From contig JANOWJ010000192.1 in assembly GCA_031417835.1 (NCBI GenBank), positions 1 through 64,000 of the forward strand: a stretch of 64,000 nucleotides of DNA, read 5' to 3'. The stretch comes from JADJLQ01 sp031417835 (GTDB taxonomy: Bacteria; Bacteroidota; Bacteroidia; Chitinophagales; Saprospiraceae). Below, in pieces: positions 25,032 to 34,444 of this stretch (the stretch's first letter is position 1; the number at the start of each line of letters is the position of its first letter). The notes beneath the pieces were generated by a model that saw only the letters and a list, made by a program, of their open reading frames with translations, was not told the DNA's origin and did not search any database. The position numbers and the translations under genes are program-made.

Positions 25032-25727
25032 TTAGCTTGGGATGAGTAGTTTATGGACCAGATCAGGCACTCCTACCGCGGCTTTCATCGGAATGATATG
25101 AAGGTTTCGTCTTTTTTTCAGCTCTACCGAAATATGAGGCATTGGATCAATATAATAAATCTCTGCATGGGGTCTTAGATAAGCCACTAGTCCTGCAGCA
25201 GGGTATACTTGGAGAGATGTCCCGACGATGACACAAATATCTGCATCGTGACATAGGATGGCTGCCGACTCCAGCAGCGGGACCTGTTCCCCAAACCACA
25301 CGATGTGAGGCCGAAGTTGACTCCCCTTTTGACAAAGCTGACCGAGGAGAAGATCATCGGCCCAAGGATAGACCAAGGCCGGGTCTGCTATACTCCTGAC
25401 TTTCAGAAGCTCACCATGAAGATGAATAATATACGAACTACCGCCTCTTTCATGCAAATCGTCTACATTTTGAGTGATGACACTGACTTCAAATTTGGAT
25501 TCGAGACTTGCCAGGGCAAGATGTGCTTCATTCGGTTTTGCCATCATGAGCTGCTTCCTTCGCTCATTATAAAAGTTCAATACCAATTCTGCATTTCTTT
25601 CCCACGCATCAGGTGTAGCTACATCTTCTACCCGATGACCCTCCCATAGGCCATCGGCATCCCTAAAGGTTTTTAATCCACTTTCCGCGCTGATCCCAGC
25701 TCCGGTCAATACTACAATTTTAGTCAT
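25032..25727 (-). CDS. cobB: NAD-dependent protein deacylase (class III sirtuin, CobB-like) lacking zinc cysteines
   Basis: Removes acyl groups from lysines using NAD+. The features are GAGISAESGLKTFRD (9-23), QNVDDLH (86-92), and the catalytic His104 in HLHGEL. The Tyr53/Arg56 pair in FYNERRKQL marks class III enzymes, which prefer succinyl or malonyl groups. The C-terminal GTSLQVYPAAGL is also present. The zinc-binding cysteines are largely gone: the first CxxC pair reads SIAD, and the second region retains only Cys132. The 231-residue length is normal, so the fold is probably stable without the metal. It lies 9 bases after the NAD(P)HX repair gene, a sensible NAD-related pairing. Confidence 0.93.
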   Translation of the reverse strand: MTKIVVLTGAGISAESGLKTFRDADGLWEGHRVEDVATPDAWERNAELVLNFYNERRKQLMMAKPNEAHLALASLESKFEVSVITQNVDDLHERGGSSYIIHLHGELLKVRSIADPALVYPWADDLLLGQLCQKGSQLRPHIVWFGEQVPLLESAAILCHDADICVIVGTSLQVYPAAGLVAYLRPHAEIYYIDPMPHISVELKKRRNLHIIPMKAAVGVPDLVHKLLIPS

Positions 25728-25736
25728 ATGCTAAAT

Positions 25737-27236
25737 TCAATGAATAATGGAGTGAAATGCTTTTCCAAGATGGTCTATCAAGTCAGAAGCGATCAATGAC
25801 TCATAACTGGCGCCGGCATAGGCCAAGTCACCTGCAGTACCATGAACAAATACTCCGATTAAAGACGCAGACTGACTATCGTAGCCTTGGGCTAGAAGAC
25901 TCGTCAGGATACCGGTGAGCACATCACCTGCACCTGCAGTAGCCATACCCGGATTGCCAGTAGAATTAAAATGAACGGACCCATCAGCAAATGCCACGGC
26001 AGTATACGCCCCTTTTAAGATGATCGTCAAACCATATAATTGCGCGGAATGCCGCAGTACATCCAACCGATTAAAACAACTGGAACATTGACCAAAAAGT
26101 CTATCGAATTCTTTAAGATGGGGCGTTAAAATGGTGCCGCTGGGTAGTTTATTTAATAATTCAGGATATTGACTCAATAAATTGATGGCATCTGCATCGA
26201 TCACCATCCTTCCTTGATAATGTTGGATTAACTCATGAAAAATTCTGTGGGTTGATTCTTTTTGATCAATGCCACACCCCACTCCTACAGCATCGAACCT
26301 CGAGAGATCTAATGGTAAAGATGACCAATAATAACTGTGCTGATCTACTGATGCCATAGCTTCTGGCACACTGGTCTGAAGGGTCTGGACCAAGGACAAC
26401 GGGATGTGATTGGTGAGTAAACCGACTCCGCTTCTCAGACAGGCTCTGGCAGATAAAATAGACGCTCCACCTTTTCCATAGCTTCCATTGATGAGTAATG
26501 CATGGCCATACGTTCCTTTATGGCTAAATTTTTTTCGTTTATTGATCAGGGACTTGATCAGTTTATGTTCCGTTAGGTAATAATATGTGGCGGTCCGTGC
26601 TGAAAACTCCTTGCTAAGGCCGATATCGACTACCTCCCAAGTGCCCGTGTACCGTTCGTAAGATGGCAATAAAAAACTAAGCTTAGGCACCTGAAAAGTG
26701 ATAGTGTGAAATGCTTGTATAGCGGATGTGGTATGTTCACCCATGTTGAGTCCAGATGGTATATCAACGGATACAATTTTATAGTGCAGCGTATTTAACC
26801 AATGAATCAAATCTTCTAAAGGTCCATCCACTGGACGATTGATCCCTGTACCCAATAAGGCATCAATAATAATAAGTCCGGGTGCCAATTCAGGAAAATC
26901 ATGGATGTCAATGGTATCCAGGGGTATGTGGCCAAAGTTGGGCAATCTAAGCAGGTTAGCTACAAAATCTGGCGACTTAGGCTGGCCCCAATCGGCCAAC
27001 CAAACGGTGACATCGTACCCCATCATATTTAAGATCCTGCCTATGGCAAGCCCATCTCCACCGTTGTTGCCCGTGCCGCAAAAAACGGCTATAGGAGATT
27101 CAACTCCAAACTTGAGTACGAATCGTTGCACAAATGCATTGGCAGCACGCTCCATCAATTCTAATGATGAGATTTGGTAATGCTCCAAGGTATCCTGGTC
27201 CCATAATTTGATTTGTTCCGCAGAAAAGAGTTTCAC
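25737..27236 (-). CDS. nnrDE: Bifunctional NAD(P)H-hydrate epimerase / ADP-dependent dehydratase
   Basis: Repairs hydrated NADH and NADPH. The N-terminal YjeF_N epimerase domain (about 1-205) shows 'AVFCGTGNNGGDGLAIGR'. The C-terminal ribokinase-like dehydratase (about 220-499) shows 'GSYGKGGASILSARACLRSG', and 'GNPGMATAGAGDVLTGIL' with the catalytic Asp. The GTG at 27236 yields MKLFSAEQIKLWDQDTLE, the usual family beginning. An in-frame TTG at 27281 would add 15 residues without family match. The fused form is standard in bacteria. Confidence 0.93.
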   Translation of the reverse strand: MKLFSAEQIKLWDQDTLEHYQISSLELMERAANAFVQRFVLKFGVESPIAVFCGTGNNGGDGLAIGRILNMMGYDVTVWLADWGQPKSPDFVANLLRLPNFGHIPLDTIDIHDFPELAPGLIIIDALLGTGINRPVDGPLEDLIHWLNTLHYKIVSVDIPSGLNMGEHTTSAIQAFHTITFQVPKLSFLLPSYERYTGTWEVVDIGLSKEFSARTATYYYLTEHKLIKSLINKRKKFSHKGTYGHALLINGSYGKGGASILSARACLRSGVGLLTNHIPLSLVQTLQTSVPEAMASVDQHSYYWSSLPLDLSRFDAVGVGCGIDQKESTHRIFHELIQHYQGRMVIDADAINLLSQYPELLNKLPSGTILTPHLKEFDRLFGQCSSCFNRLDVLRHSAQLYGLTIILKGAYTAVAFADGSVHFNSTGNPGMATAGAGDVLTGILTSLLAQGYDSQSASLIGVFVHGTAGDLAYAGASYESLIASDLIDHLGKAFHSIIH

Positions 27237-27319
27237 GATGTACGATATTTTAGCTTGTGAAATTATAACATTTATGATCAATACTTCCCTATGAATAGGA
27301 TTGAGGGTAGCACCACCAT

Positions 27320-28681
27320 CTAGTCAAAATGGCCCAAAATCCGATAGGCTTGGGGATAAAGATTGTTGAGGCGATTAGGCACTGCCTTACACCATCCAAG
27401 CCCAAGCCCCTGGTAGGTAACTAAATGATACCCGCGCTGTGCGGTCTCATTCGGGATACTATTTTTTTTCAAATAGGATATAGATTGGTTTAAATCTAAT
27501 GCAATACTGGGTATGTGGTCCGCAAGGACTATGGATTGACTAAGGCCATGATCAGGAGCAAAATGGCCGGGTCTAAAGTGGCCAAGCGGAATGCCTGCCC
27601 TGACGATCCGCAGCTTATTACTCAAATATTCGAGAGCCTCTTCCATAGTTGGATCTATCAAGTGATAGATTTCTTTATGTATAAAACAGCGGTATTCTTC
27701 GGATTTCAGATATGTTCTGGCATCGTCAGGTATGGGACACCAATCCAAGGGCCTTCTAGTAAAGCCATGCTGACCTTCGCCACTTTCTTTTTGTAGACTA
27801 GCGAGGAAGAATCCTTCCCCTCGGTCGATATGAGGATAAATTTGGTAACCTGCATTCGCACCAAGCTCTATTTTAGTAAGTCCACTTTTTTCAAGTTCTG
27901 CTATGATTTGTGAACTCATACCATAGGAGGACATGTATTGTATTTGTTGGATGTTTTCAGCTGGGTTGAACGTGCATGTGGAATAAATGAGGTGGCCTCC
28001 GGGTTTTAATGCCGACATGGCATGATTTAATATTCGCTGTTGTCTTAATACACACTGATGCGCTTTATCAGGCGTCCATTCCAACCTACTTGAAGGGTCC
28101 TTTCTGAACAACCCCTCACCAGAGCATGGAGCATCGACTAGGATTAAGTCAAAATAGTCAGGAAGCTCCTTTAATCGGTCCGGATCCACACTCGTGATGA
28201 TTTGATTTGAATAGCCCCATTTGGTCAAATTATGCTCTAAAGAAGACAATCGGCTTTGAATAGTTTCATTACTCACCAATAGACCACGACCATTTAAGAT
28301 GCTTAAAAGCAGTGTACTCTTGCCGCCTGGAGATGCACATAGGTCCAAGACCTTTGGTTGGTGAATAGAATCAATGGCTTGCCTCACAGCCGCCTCGATC
28401 GACATGGATGAAGCCTCTTGTACATAATATGCTCCGGCATGAAATGATGGGTCGAGTGTAAATTTTGGCCTTGCATCGAGGTACATCCCATAACTACTCC
28501 AGGCTACAGGGGTCAATGAATACCCTGTCATAAAATCATGTTTTTTATGAGGGTGTAGGTGGATGCTGACCGGCGGCTCCTCAGTCAAACTATCCACAAA
28601 TTGTTGAAAAGAATTACCTAACTGATCGTGCATTTGCTGCTCAAATACAGGGTGCAATGGGATATACCCTGGGGCCTTCAT
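27320..28681 (-). CDS. RNA (cytosine-5-)-methyltransferase, NOL1/NOP2/Sun family (RsmF-like)
   Basis: SAM-dependent m5C methyltransferase, probably acting on 16S rRNA or tRNA. The SAM loop is DLCASPGGKSTLLLS (about 110-124). Motif IV, VDAPCSGEGLFRKDP, and motif VI, YSTCTFNPAEN, carry the two cysteines of the mechanism. A C-terminal extension of about 150 residues with 'RAGIPLGHFRPGHFAPDHGLS' matches the RsmF/PUA-like tail, so the target may be 16S C1407 (inference). It follows the UbiD gene by 2 bases. Confidence 0.9.
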   Translation of the reverse strand: MKAPGYIPLHPVFEQQMHDQLGNSFQQFVDSLTEEPPVSIHLHPHKKHDFMTGYSLTPVAWSSYGMYLDARPKFTLDPSFHAGAYYVQEASSMSIEAAVRQAIDSIHQPKVLDLCASPGGKSTLLLSILNGRGLLVSNETIQSRLSSLEHNLTKWGYSNQIITSVDPDRLKELPDYFDLILVDAPCSGEGLFRKDPSSRLEWTPDKAHQCVLRQQRILNHAMSALKPGGHLIYSTCTFNPAENIQQIQYMSSYGMSSQIIAELEKSGLTKIELGANAGYQIYPHIDRGEGFFLASLQKESGEGQHGFTRRPLDWCPIPDDARTYLKSEEYRCFIHKEIYHLIDPTMEEALEYLSNKLRIVRAGIPLGHFRPGHFAPDHGLSQSIVLADHIPSIALDLNQSISYLKKNSIPNETAQRGYHLVTYQGLGLGWCKAVPNRLNNLYPQAYRILGHFD

Positions 28682-28683
28682 AA

Positions 28684-30525
28684 CTATAGGTTTTTAGACT
28701 TTTTATCTAACCCAAATAGTGGTCCTGACTTACTAAACATGTGGTCTACGCGAGCTGATACCACAGGATCTACTTCTAAGACAGGGGCGTGATGTGGTTT
28801 GATGCGAGCATCTATAATCATAGGACCTGTACAACCCCAATGTTTGTATTGGACAGATGCGCCTACTCCATATATATCGTGTGAAGGATTGGATCTGGTG
28901 AAAGTAACCCAAAGAAAATTACTCCAATTAGCTCCGGTAAACTCAGAGTCATCACATAATACGATCCATGCTATACCAATTAAATGGTTTGCATCAAGAT
29001 TAGAAATAAATTGATGCACTATGGATTGAGCAGCTTCATAAGTCGTAAAAGTTGGGGATTTTATACACAGGATCCCTTTGTGAAATAATACTGGGGTATT
29101 AAATCCTAGGCTCAACGTTAGATTTTCAGGAATACTTTCCGCAAGCGACCTGACCGGATCGCCACAACAGGCCATGATAACTTTTGATCCTGCATTCCAG
29201 CCTTGGCCAGAGTAATCCAATGTATCTACAGTCGTCTTGGTGATAAAATGCAAATCCCGCTCAAATCGGACTCTGCTCAAGAAGTATTCAAAGAAAGAAG
29301 GATAATGATGTATATCTACCTTTTGATTAGGATCTTCTGCAAGGATGATTAAATACTTAGCTAGAGAAGTTTGACCTGATCCCAGTATTCTGTTGGCAAT
29401 GGTGAGAATTTCTTCTGGTTGTCTTGTCCTGAACGGCATATATCGTTCTTGACCTATAGCCAATAACAATGGATGAACCCCTGCTACATCTACTGCATGC
29501 ATTTGCCGTAGTCCCGGAAACTCTTTTGGTACCAGTTCTTTTACGATTTCATGTATCAGGTACCCAAAAAAGGAATCTTCTTGGGGTGGACGACCCACTA
29601 CGGTGAAGTGCCAAATCGGATCTTTCGAATGGTACACTTGATGGACATTCAGTATCGGAAAATCATGTTTTAATGAATAATATCCTAAATGATCACCGAA
29701 TGGTCCCTCAGGCTTTTTACGTACTTTATCTATGGTGCCGGTGATCACAAAATCTGCTTGATCAGAAAGATAAAAGCCATCTTGAATGCTGTAGCTAAAT
29801 CGCCTACCATTGAGTAAACCTGCAAAAGTGAGCTCAGAAAGATCTTCGGGTAATGGGAAAATCGCAGCGAGAGCGTGCGAGGGAGGTCCTCCTATAAATA
29901 CACTTACTTTAAAAGGTTCATCGGAAGTCAGATATTGAGTATGGTGGACTCCTATGCCTCGATGCAGTTGGTAGTGAAGTCCAACCTCCTGATTAGGCAA
30001 ATAATCATTTCCCATCAATTGAATTCTATACATGCCTACGTTTGCACGCATGACATTGGATGAGCCAGGTGGTAAAGACCATACTTGAGGTAACAATACA
30101 AATGGTCCGCCATCCTTGGGCCAGGATATGATCTGAGGAAGGTCTTGGATCTGGCATTGATGGACCATATTGCTCTGCCATGATTTTCTAGGTAAGGCAT
30201 ATCTGGCTTGTAGGGCAGCAGACAAATAGTGCCAAGGCTTTTTTAAAATAAGGCTCGGGTCATTCCTAAGTTGACCAAGAGCTTTAATCAATGGAAGGGT
30301 ATCTTTAAATAAATATTCTATTCTGGATCTGGTACCGTATATATTGGAAACGCCTGGAAATTTACATCCTTTTATGTGCTCAAAGTATATCGCAGGTCCA
30401 CCTACATCATGTATTCTACGATGGATTTCTGCCATTTCAAGATTAGGATCGACTGGAACTTTGATCCTGATGAGTTGGCTTTGTTTCTCTAGATCATTTA
30501 CACAATGCCTTAAGGTTCGATACAC
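28684..30525 (-). CDS. UbiD-family prenyl-FMN-dependent decarboxylase
   Basis: A 613-residue member of the UbiD superfamily of reversible (de)carboxylases that use prenylated FMN. 'EVGLHYQLHRGIGVHHTQYL', 'KKPEGPFGDHLGYYSL', 'GRPPQEDSFFGYLIHEIVKE' and a long C-terminal domain are family features. The start is a GTG at 30525 giving MYRTLRHCVNDLEKQSQLIR, which matches the family's first helix; no upstream ATG is available. At 613 residues it is longer than E. coli UbiD (497) and closer to the menaquinone-futalosine type MqnP/UbiD-like proteins of Bacteroidota. The substrate is not deducible, and no UbiX partner is in the window. Confidence 0.88.
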   Translation of the reverse strand: MYRTLRHCVNDLEKQSQLIRIKVPVDPNLEMAEIHRRIHDVGGPAIYFEHIKGCKFPGVSNIYGTRSRIEYLFKDTLPLIKALGQLRNDPSLILKKPWHYLSAALQARYALPRKSWQSNMVHQCQIQDLPQIISWPKDGGPFVLLPQVWSLPPGSSNVMRANVGMYRIQLMGNDYLPNQEVGLHYQLHRGIGVHHTQYLTSDEPFKVSVFIGGPPSHALAAIFPLPEDLSELTFAGLLNGRRFSYSIQDGFYLSDQADFVITGTIDKVRKKPEGPFGDHLGYYSLKHDFPILNVHQVYHSKDPIWHFTVVGRPPQEDSFFGYLIHEIVKELVPKEFPGLRQMHAVDVAGVHPLLLAIGQERYMPFRTRQPEEILTIANRILGSGQTSLAKYLIILAEDPNQKVDIHHYPSFFEYFLSRVRFERDLHFITKTTVDTLDYSGQGWNAGSKVIMACCGDPVRSLAESIPENLTLSLGFNTPVLFHKGILCIKSPTFTTYEAAQSIVHQFISNLDANHLIGIAWIVLCDDSEFTGANWSNFLWVTFTRSNPSHDIYGVGASVQYKHWGCTGPMIIDARIKPHHAPVLEVDPVVSARVDHMFSKSGPLFGLDKKSKNL

Positions 30526-30587
30526 CCTGCAAAAATAGACCTTTTGATCCCATTGGTCTCAATTTATTCACACGGTCCAAACAAAAA

Positions 30588-31838
30588 CTATATCAGCGAT
30601 TGAAGGGTAATTACGGTTTTTTTAAGCTCGCCTTCTCTGGAATAATATAATTTGATTTTTTTACCAGCATTTCGGGATAATGTGGTGATGATTTGATCTA
30701 ACGTGAGCAAATTAGTAGATAGCCCTCCAAATTTTTTCAAGATATCACCCTTTTTTAATCCGGCAACTTCACCTGGTGAACCTGGAAGAATAGAAGAAAT
30801 AATATATTGTTTTAATTCATGGCCGGTGGCCAATATCTCTAATCCACTTTTGTCGACTAAAAATTCTTTTGTTAAATCTTTAATAGGATTTAAGTACATC
30901 AGATTTTTTTGATAATCAATATAAATGTCAAATCGATTCAACAATTGATTTCCGATGAGCCCATGTCTGAGTGACCGTTGGTGTTCTTCTTGAACTACGA
31001 CCGAAGAATCCAGATTTTGAAAACTGGTGACAATATTGGGGAATTTGAACGTTTCTAATTTCAGCTCAGTGATTTTGCCGATATGGCCTTCGAGAAAGCC
31101 GCCTAATCCTTTACCAAGTTTACCTGGAATATTTTTAGCTGGCGGTTCAAAATCAGGATGGGAATTTGAATACAGCAGCAAAGGTAATCCGGCTCCGGTG
31201 TCCACGAGTAGTCTTACCGGAATCTTATTATTATTGATGGTGAGGATTGCATTCACAAAAAGCTTACCGTTTTGTACTTCGATGGGTACTTTGATAAATT
31301 TTCTATTGATTCTAAAATTGTTGTGTTGTATAAAAGACAATTTCTTTGATTTGAAATTAATATGGGTCACGTAGGTCTTAAAAAAACTGCTGCTGATAAT
31401 GCCATCGATGTATAAACCGGTCAACTCATCCAATTGAAAGAAATCTTTTTCTAATACCAGGATATCCTGCTTATAGGATATCGTAGGGGAGAGCCCAAAC
31501 CCCACACCGCGGGATATCAAGGCATACATTTCTTCCGATTGGTCGGCACCGATGAGCTTGATGCGACGATCATAGGTCATACCCAGAATATCTGAATATT
31601 CTTTTTTGAGCAATAATGTATGCTCAGCCCCGGTATCGAATATAAAAGTGAGCGGGAACGATTTATTGAATAACGCCTTGAGTAGAATAAAATGATTTTG
31701 ATATTGAAATGGGATATCTATTTGTTTTTGTTTACCTATAATTTCGAACCGATTCAATACAGATTGGGCATGGCCAGAATGGCTAAAAATCATGAAAAAC
31801 AAAAGGAAAATCCTCCATTTGGGGTTAGATAGATTCAT
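30588..31838 (-). CDS. Retropepsin-like aspartyl protease with C-terminal PDZ domain
   Basis: A 416-residue secreted or periplasmic protein with a signal peptide (about 1-24, cleaved near GHA-QS). It has two aspartyl-protease half-sites: FIFDTGAEHTLL (about 65-76) and LLVDTGAGLPLL (about 208-219). A PDZ domain follows (about 335-410, 'LPGSPGEVAGLKKGDILKKF'). Two DTGA motifs in one chain let it form the active site without dimerising. Proteins of this architecture are common in Bacteroidota; substrates are unknown. It is transcribed alone. Confidence 0.88.
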   Translation of the reverse strand: MNLSNPKWRIFLLFFMIFSHSGHAQSVLNRFEIIGKQKQIDIPFQYQNHFILLKALFNKSFPLTFIFDTGAEHTLLLKKEYSDILGMTYDRRIKLIGADQSEEMYALISRGVGFGLSPTISYKQDILVLEKDFFQLDELTGLYIDGIISSSFFKTYVTHINFKSKKLSFIQHNNFRINRKFIKVPIEVQNGKLFVNAILTINNNKIPVRLLVDTGAGLPLLLYSNSHPDFEPPAKNIPGKLGKGLGGFLEGHIGKITELKLETFKFPNIVTSFQNLDSSVVVQEEHQRSLRHGLIGNQLLNRFDIYIDYQKNLMYLNPIKDLTKEFLVDKSGLEILATGHELKQYIISSILPGSPGEVAGLKKGDILKKFGGLSTNLLTLDQIITTLSRNAGKKIKLYYSREGELKKTVITLQSLI

Positions 31839-31988
31839 ATCAAGTACAGTTAAACAAAGGTTATTAAATCATAAACGCTTAAAATTAGCAATCCGTACAC
31901 CATTTGTTCCAATTTATCCTATGCAAAAAGCGCACAAATAGGGATCAAAGTGGAATTCTTAAGTTTTAAAGCAGGTCTAAAATAAAAA

Positions 31989-32016
31989 TGCCAATCCGGG
32001 AAAACCCGGATTGGCA
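31989..32016 (-). terminator. Intrinsic terminator of the DUF937-OmpA gene
   Basis: Perfect 12-bp GC-rich stem (TGCCAATCCGGG, 31989-32000, with 32005-32016) and a 4-base loop. On the minus strand it is followed by a T-rich run. It lies 24 bases beyond the stop codon. Confidence 0.9.
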
Positions 32017-32039
32017 CTATATCACTGATCGAAAAACGA

Positions 32040-33293
32040 TTATTTTTTAGTCACCTGGACTTCCACTCGTCGGTTAGCAGCTTTACCTTCCTCCGTTGCA
32101 TTCTCAGCAATAGGAGTGGCTGAGCCCATACCCGCAGTAGCTATTCTTTTGCCACTGATACCTTTGTTTACGATATACGCTTTTACTGATTTGGCTCTGG
32201 CCTCAGATAATTTTTTGTTTTTAACTGCATCACCTGCATTATCCGTATGACCTACTACTTTCACTTCTACTTTAGAAAAAGCAGCTAACACAGCAGCTAA
32301 TTCATCCAACTGAGTTGATGATTCTTCAGTCAATGAATCGGAACCTGTTTTGAAGTTGACTCCGTCAAACGCAAATCCCATTTTAGGATCAACCTTGGCT
32401 GTAGAGTCAGAAAAGAATGAAGCTATTTTATCTGTAAAGCTTCCTTTCTTAGCATTCAACTCCATGCCACCGGGCAAAGTAAATTTGCTGAAGGTAGCAG
32501 CTATGCTATCCTCCATACGCTGAGTAGCTGCAGCAGCAGCGTCAGCAGCGGCTTTAGCTGCATCAACAGTCTCTGTGACTGAAGATGGTGTGTCCATAGT
32601 CTTATTACAACCTTTGCGTCCGAAAAAGAAAGCAAGAGCACCTAATAATACTAGCGGCAACAACCATTTCAACAAGTTGTTCCCTCCGCCACTCGCATTG
32701 CTTGATCCACCAATAGAGGATTTAGAAGCAGATGAAGTAGAAGTATTACCCATATTGGCCAGACCTAATACACTGCTTAATGCAGCAGGTACGCCTTTAG
32801 AAATGAAATCTCGCTGAGTGCCCAAAAGATTTTTCAACCCTAAAGCATCGAGTGCTTTTTCTTTGATGTATTTAGCAATGAAACCCATTAAGAGGGGAGC
32901 AGCCATCTTTAATAAAGATGAAGAAGATCCGGTCTTTACACCAGCTACATTAGATATAACATCGACTATAGAGCCTAATTTATCACCAACTAGAAACTTT
33001 AAGATGCCACCGCCGCCATTCATCAAGCTGTCAGTGCTCTGACCACCACCAAAAAGTCCACTTAGATTGCCTAAGATGCTACCATCGATGTTATTTGATT
33101 TTAAAAAATCGAGAACACCTCTTGCTCCTGATTCGCTAGAAGCCTTTCCAGCCAGACTACCCAATAAAGTGGGAAGAATAGATCCTACTGCTTTAGTGGT
33201 ATTCGATTCAGATTCGCCTAAAAATTTGCTAGCCTGACTTGCCAGTTCACCACCGACCTGGGATTGAAGCATTTCAAGAAGATTGATAGCCAT
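32040..33293 (-). CDS. DUF937 (YidB-like) protein fused to an OmpA peptidoglycan-binding domain
   Basis: A 417-residue protein with three parts. Residues 1-190 are a DUF937/YidB-like region rich in Gly, Ser and Leu ('VGSILPTLLGSLAGKASS'). A single membrane segment spans about 210-227, following a Gly/Ser/Asn linker and followed by RKG. The C-terminal OmpA domain (about 305-417) has 'VVGHTDNAGDAVKNKKLSEAR' and 'NRRVEVQVTK', which bind diaminopimelate in peptidoglycan. No signal peptide is present, so the N-terminal part probably faces the cytoplasm and the OmpA domain the periplasm. This could tether the inner membrane to the wall (inference). Confidence 0.88.
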   Translation of the reverse strand: MAINLLEMLQSQVGGELASQASKFLGESESNTTKAVGSILPTLLGSLAGKASSESGARGVLDFLKSNNIDGSILGNLSGLFGGGQSTDSLMNGGGGILKFLVGDKLGSIVDVISNVAGVKTGSSSSLLKMAAPLLMGFIAKYIKEKALDALGLKNLLGTQRDFISKGVPAALSSVLGLANMGNTSTSSASKSSIGGSSNASGGGNNLLKWLLPLVLLGALAFFFGRKGCNKTMDTPSSVTETVDAAKAAADAAAAATQRMEDSIAATFSKFTLPGGMELNAKKGSFTDKIASFFSDSTAKVDPKMGFAFDGVNFKTGSDSLTEESSTQLDELAAVLAAFSKVEVKVVGHTDNAGDAVKNKKLSEARAKSVKAYIVNKGISGKRIATAGMGSATPIAENATEEGKAANRRVEVQVTKK

Positions 33294-33389
33294 AGTTTGT
33301 TTTGATTGATATGTTTAATTGAAAAAAAAATTGTGAAGAAAAACCAATTAAATTGGCGGATATTTATTGAAGATCAATAATTTGAGCAA

Positions 33390-33397
33390 CAAAAGTA
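33390..33397 (-). promoter_or_regulatory. -7-like element upstream of the DUF937-OmpA gene
   Basis: The minus strand reads TACTTTTG here, matching TAnnTTTG. It lies 96 bases upstream of the DUF937-OmpA start. No TTG at proper distance upstream, so only the -7 element is supported. Confidence 0.35.
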
Positions 33398-33424
33398 ATT
33401 CTGTTTGTTGGCTTAATGTTAAAA

Positions 33425-33445
33425 AAATTGTAAACAAATTGTAAA
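33425..33445. repeat. Two 11-bp-spaced direct repeats before the Gfo/Idh gene
   Basis: AAATTGTAAA occurs at 33425-33434 and again at 33436-33445, exactly 11 bases apart, ending 9 bases before the start codon at 33455. One-turn spacing fits a regulator binding side by side, but the region is AT-rich and this may be chance. Confidence 0.4.
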
Positions 33446-33454
33446 TTATAGATA

Positions 33455-34444
33455 ATGTTTAATTGGGGAATCATAGGATTAGGTAGAATTGCACACAAAT
33501 TCGTACACGAACTCCATCAGACAAGTTTAGGCCATGTAAGTGGCGTAGCCTCCAGAGATTTGGCCAAAGCCAAGTTATTTGCAAATCAGTATGACATTGA
33601 ACATTTTTATGGATCATACGAAGAATTTATAAACCTTACCGATGTTCAAGCAGTTTATATCGCAGTCCCTCATCATTTACATGCGAGGTATACGCTACAA
33701 TGTTTGCAACGAGGTATACCAGTACTCTGCGAAAAACCATTTACGATCAATCGCCATGAGTTAATACCACTCATAGAAATAGCTCGAAAAAACAAAGTTT
33801 TTTTGATGGAAGCTATGTGGACTCGTTTTATGCCACACATCAAGTGGATCAAACAAATGGTGGATCAACAAGAGCTTGGAAAGATCTTGCATCTCAAGGC
33901 TGAATTTTGTTTTAAAGGAAAAGAAAGGGCTCAACTGCAAGGAGTAGAACGGTTGATAAAAAATGAATTGGGAGGTGGTGCTCTTCTCGATATCGGCATT
34001 TATCCACTTTTTCTTTCGTATCTCTTACTGGGTATCCCTAGCGATATCAAAGCGGAGGCCAACATTATAAATGAGATAGATGAAAATTGTCTGGTGCTAT
34101 GTCGCTATGAAGATGGGGCTACAGCCTATCTGGAGTCCAGCATCACCTGGGAGTCGGCCGGGCAAGCTGTGTTGTATTTTGAAAATGGCAGCATAACTCT
34201 ACCATCAAAATGGCATGAAACGAATCATCTGATCGTGCATAAATTCGGACACGAACCAGAGCCAAAAACATGGCAGTACCCCTCTAGGGGATTTTATTAT
34301 GAAATGAAAGAAGTGCAAGATTGTGTTCTAGCTGGTAAATCGGAAAGTGAATTGATGCCGCTTTCGACCTCGCTGGATATCATGACACTCCTGGATCGAA
34401 TTAGGGCGATTATTGGATTGACTTATCCTGCCGATCGAATATGA
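33455..34444 (+). CDS. Gfo/Idh/MocA-family oxidoreductase
   Basis: A 329-residue NAD(P)-dependent sugar or polyol dehydrogenase. The Rossmann start is WGIIGLGRIAHKFV (4-17). 'AVYIAVPHHLHARYTLQCL' and 'VLCEKPFTINRHE' (catalytic Lys in EKP) and 'GGGALLDIGIYPLFLSYLLLG' are also seen, as in the dihydrodiol/trans-1,2-dehydrogenase-like subgroup. It is cytosolic, with no Tat signal, unlike the second family member at 54357. Its stop overlaps the glycerate kinase start (ATGA, 34441-34444), suggesting a shared pathway of sugar-acid use. The substrate is unknown. Confidence 0.9.
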   Translation: MFNWGIIGLGRIAHKFVHELHQTSLGHVSGVASRDLAKAKLFANQYDIEHFYGSYEEFINLTDVQAVYIAVPHHLHARYTLQCLQRGIPVLCEKPFTINRHELIPLIEIARKNKVFLMEAMWTRFMPHIKWIKQMVDQQELGKILHLKAEFCFKGKERAQLQGVERLIKNELGGGALLDIGIYPLFLSYLLLGIPSDIKAEANIINEIDENCLVLCRYEDGATAYLESSITWESAGQAVLYFENGSITLPSKWHETNHLIVHKFGHEPEPKTWQYPSRGFYYEMKEVQDCVLAGKSESELMPLSTSLDIMTLLDRIRAIIGLTYPADRI

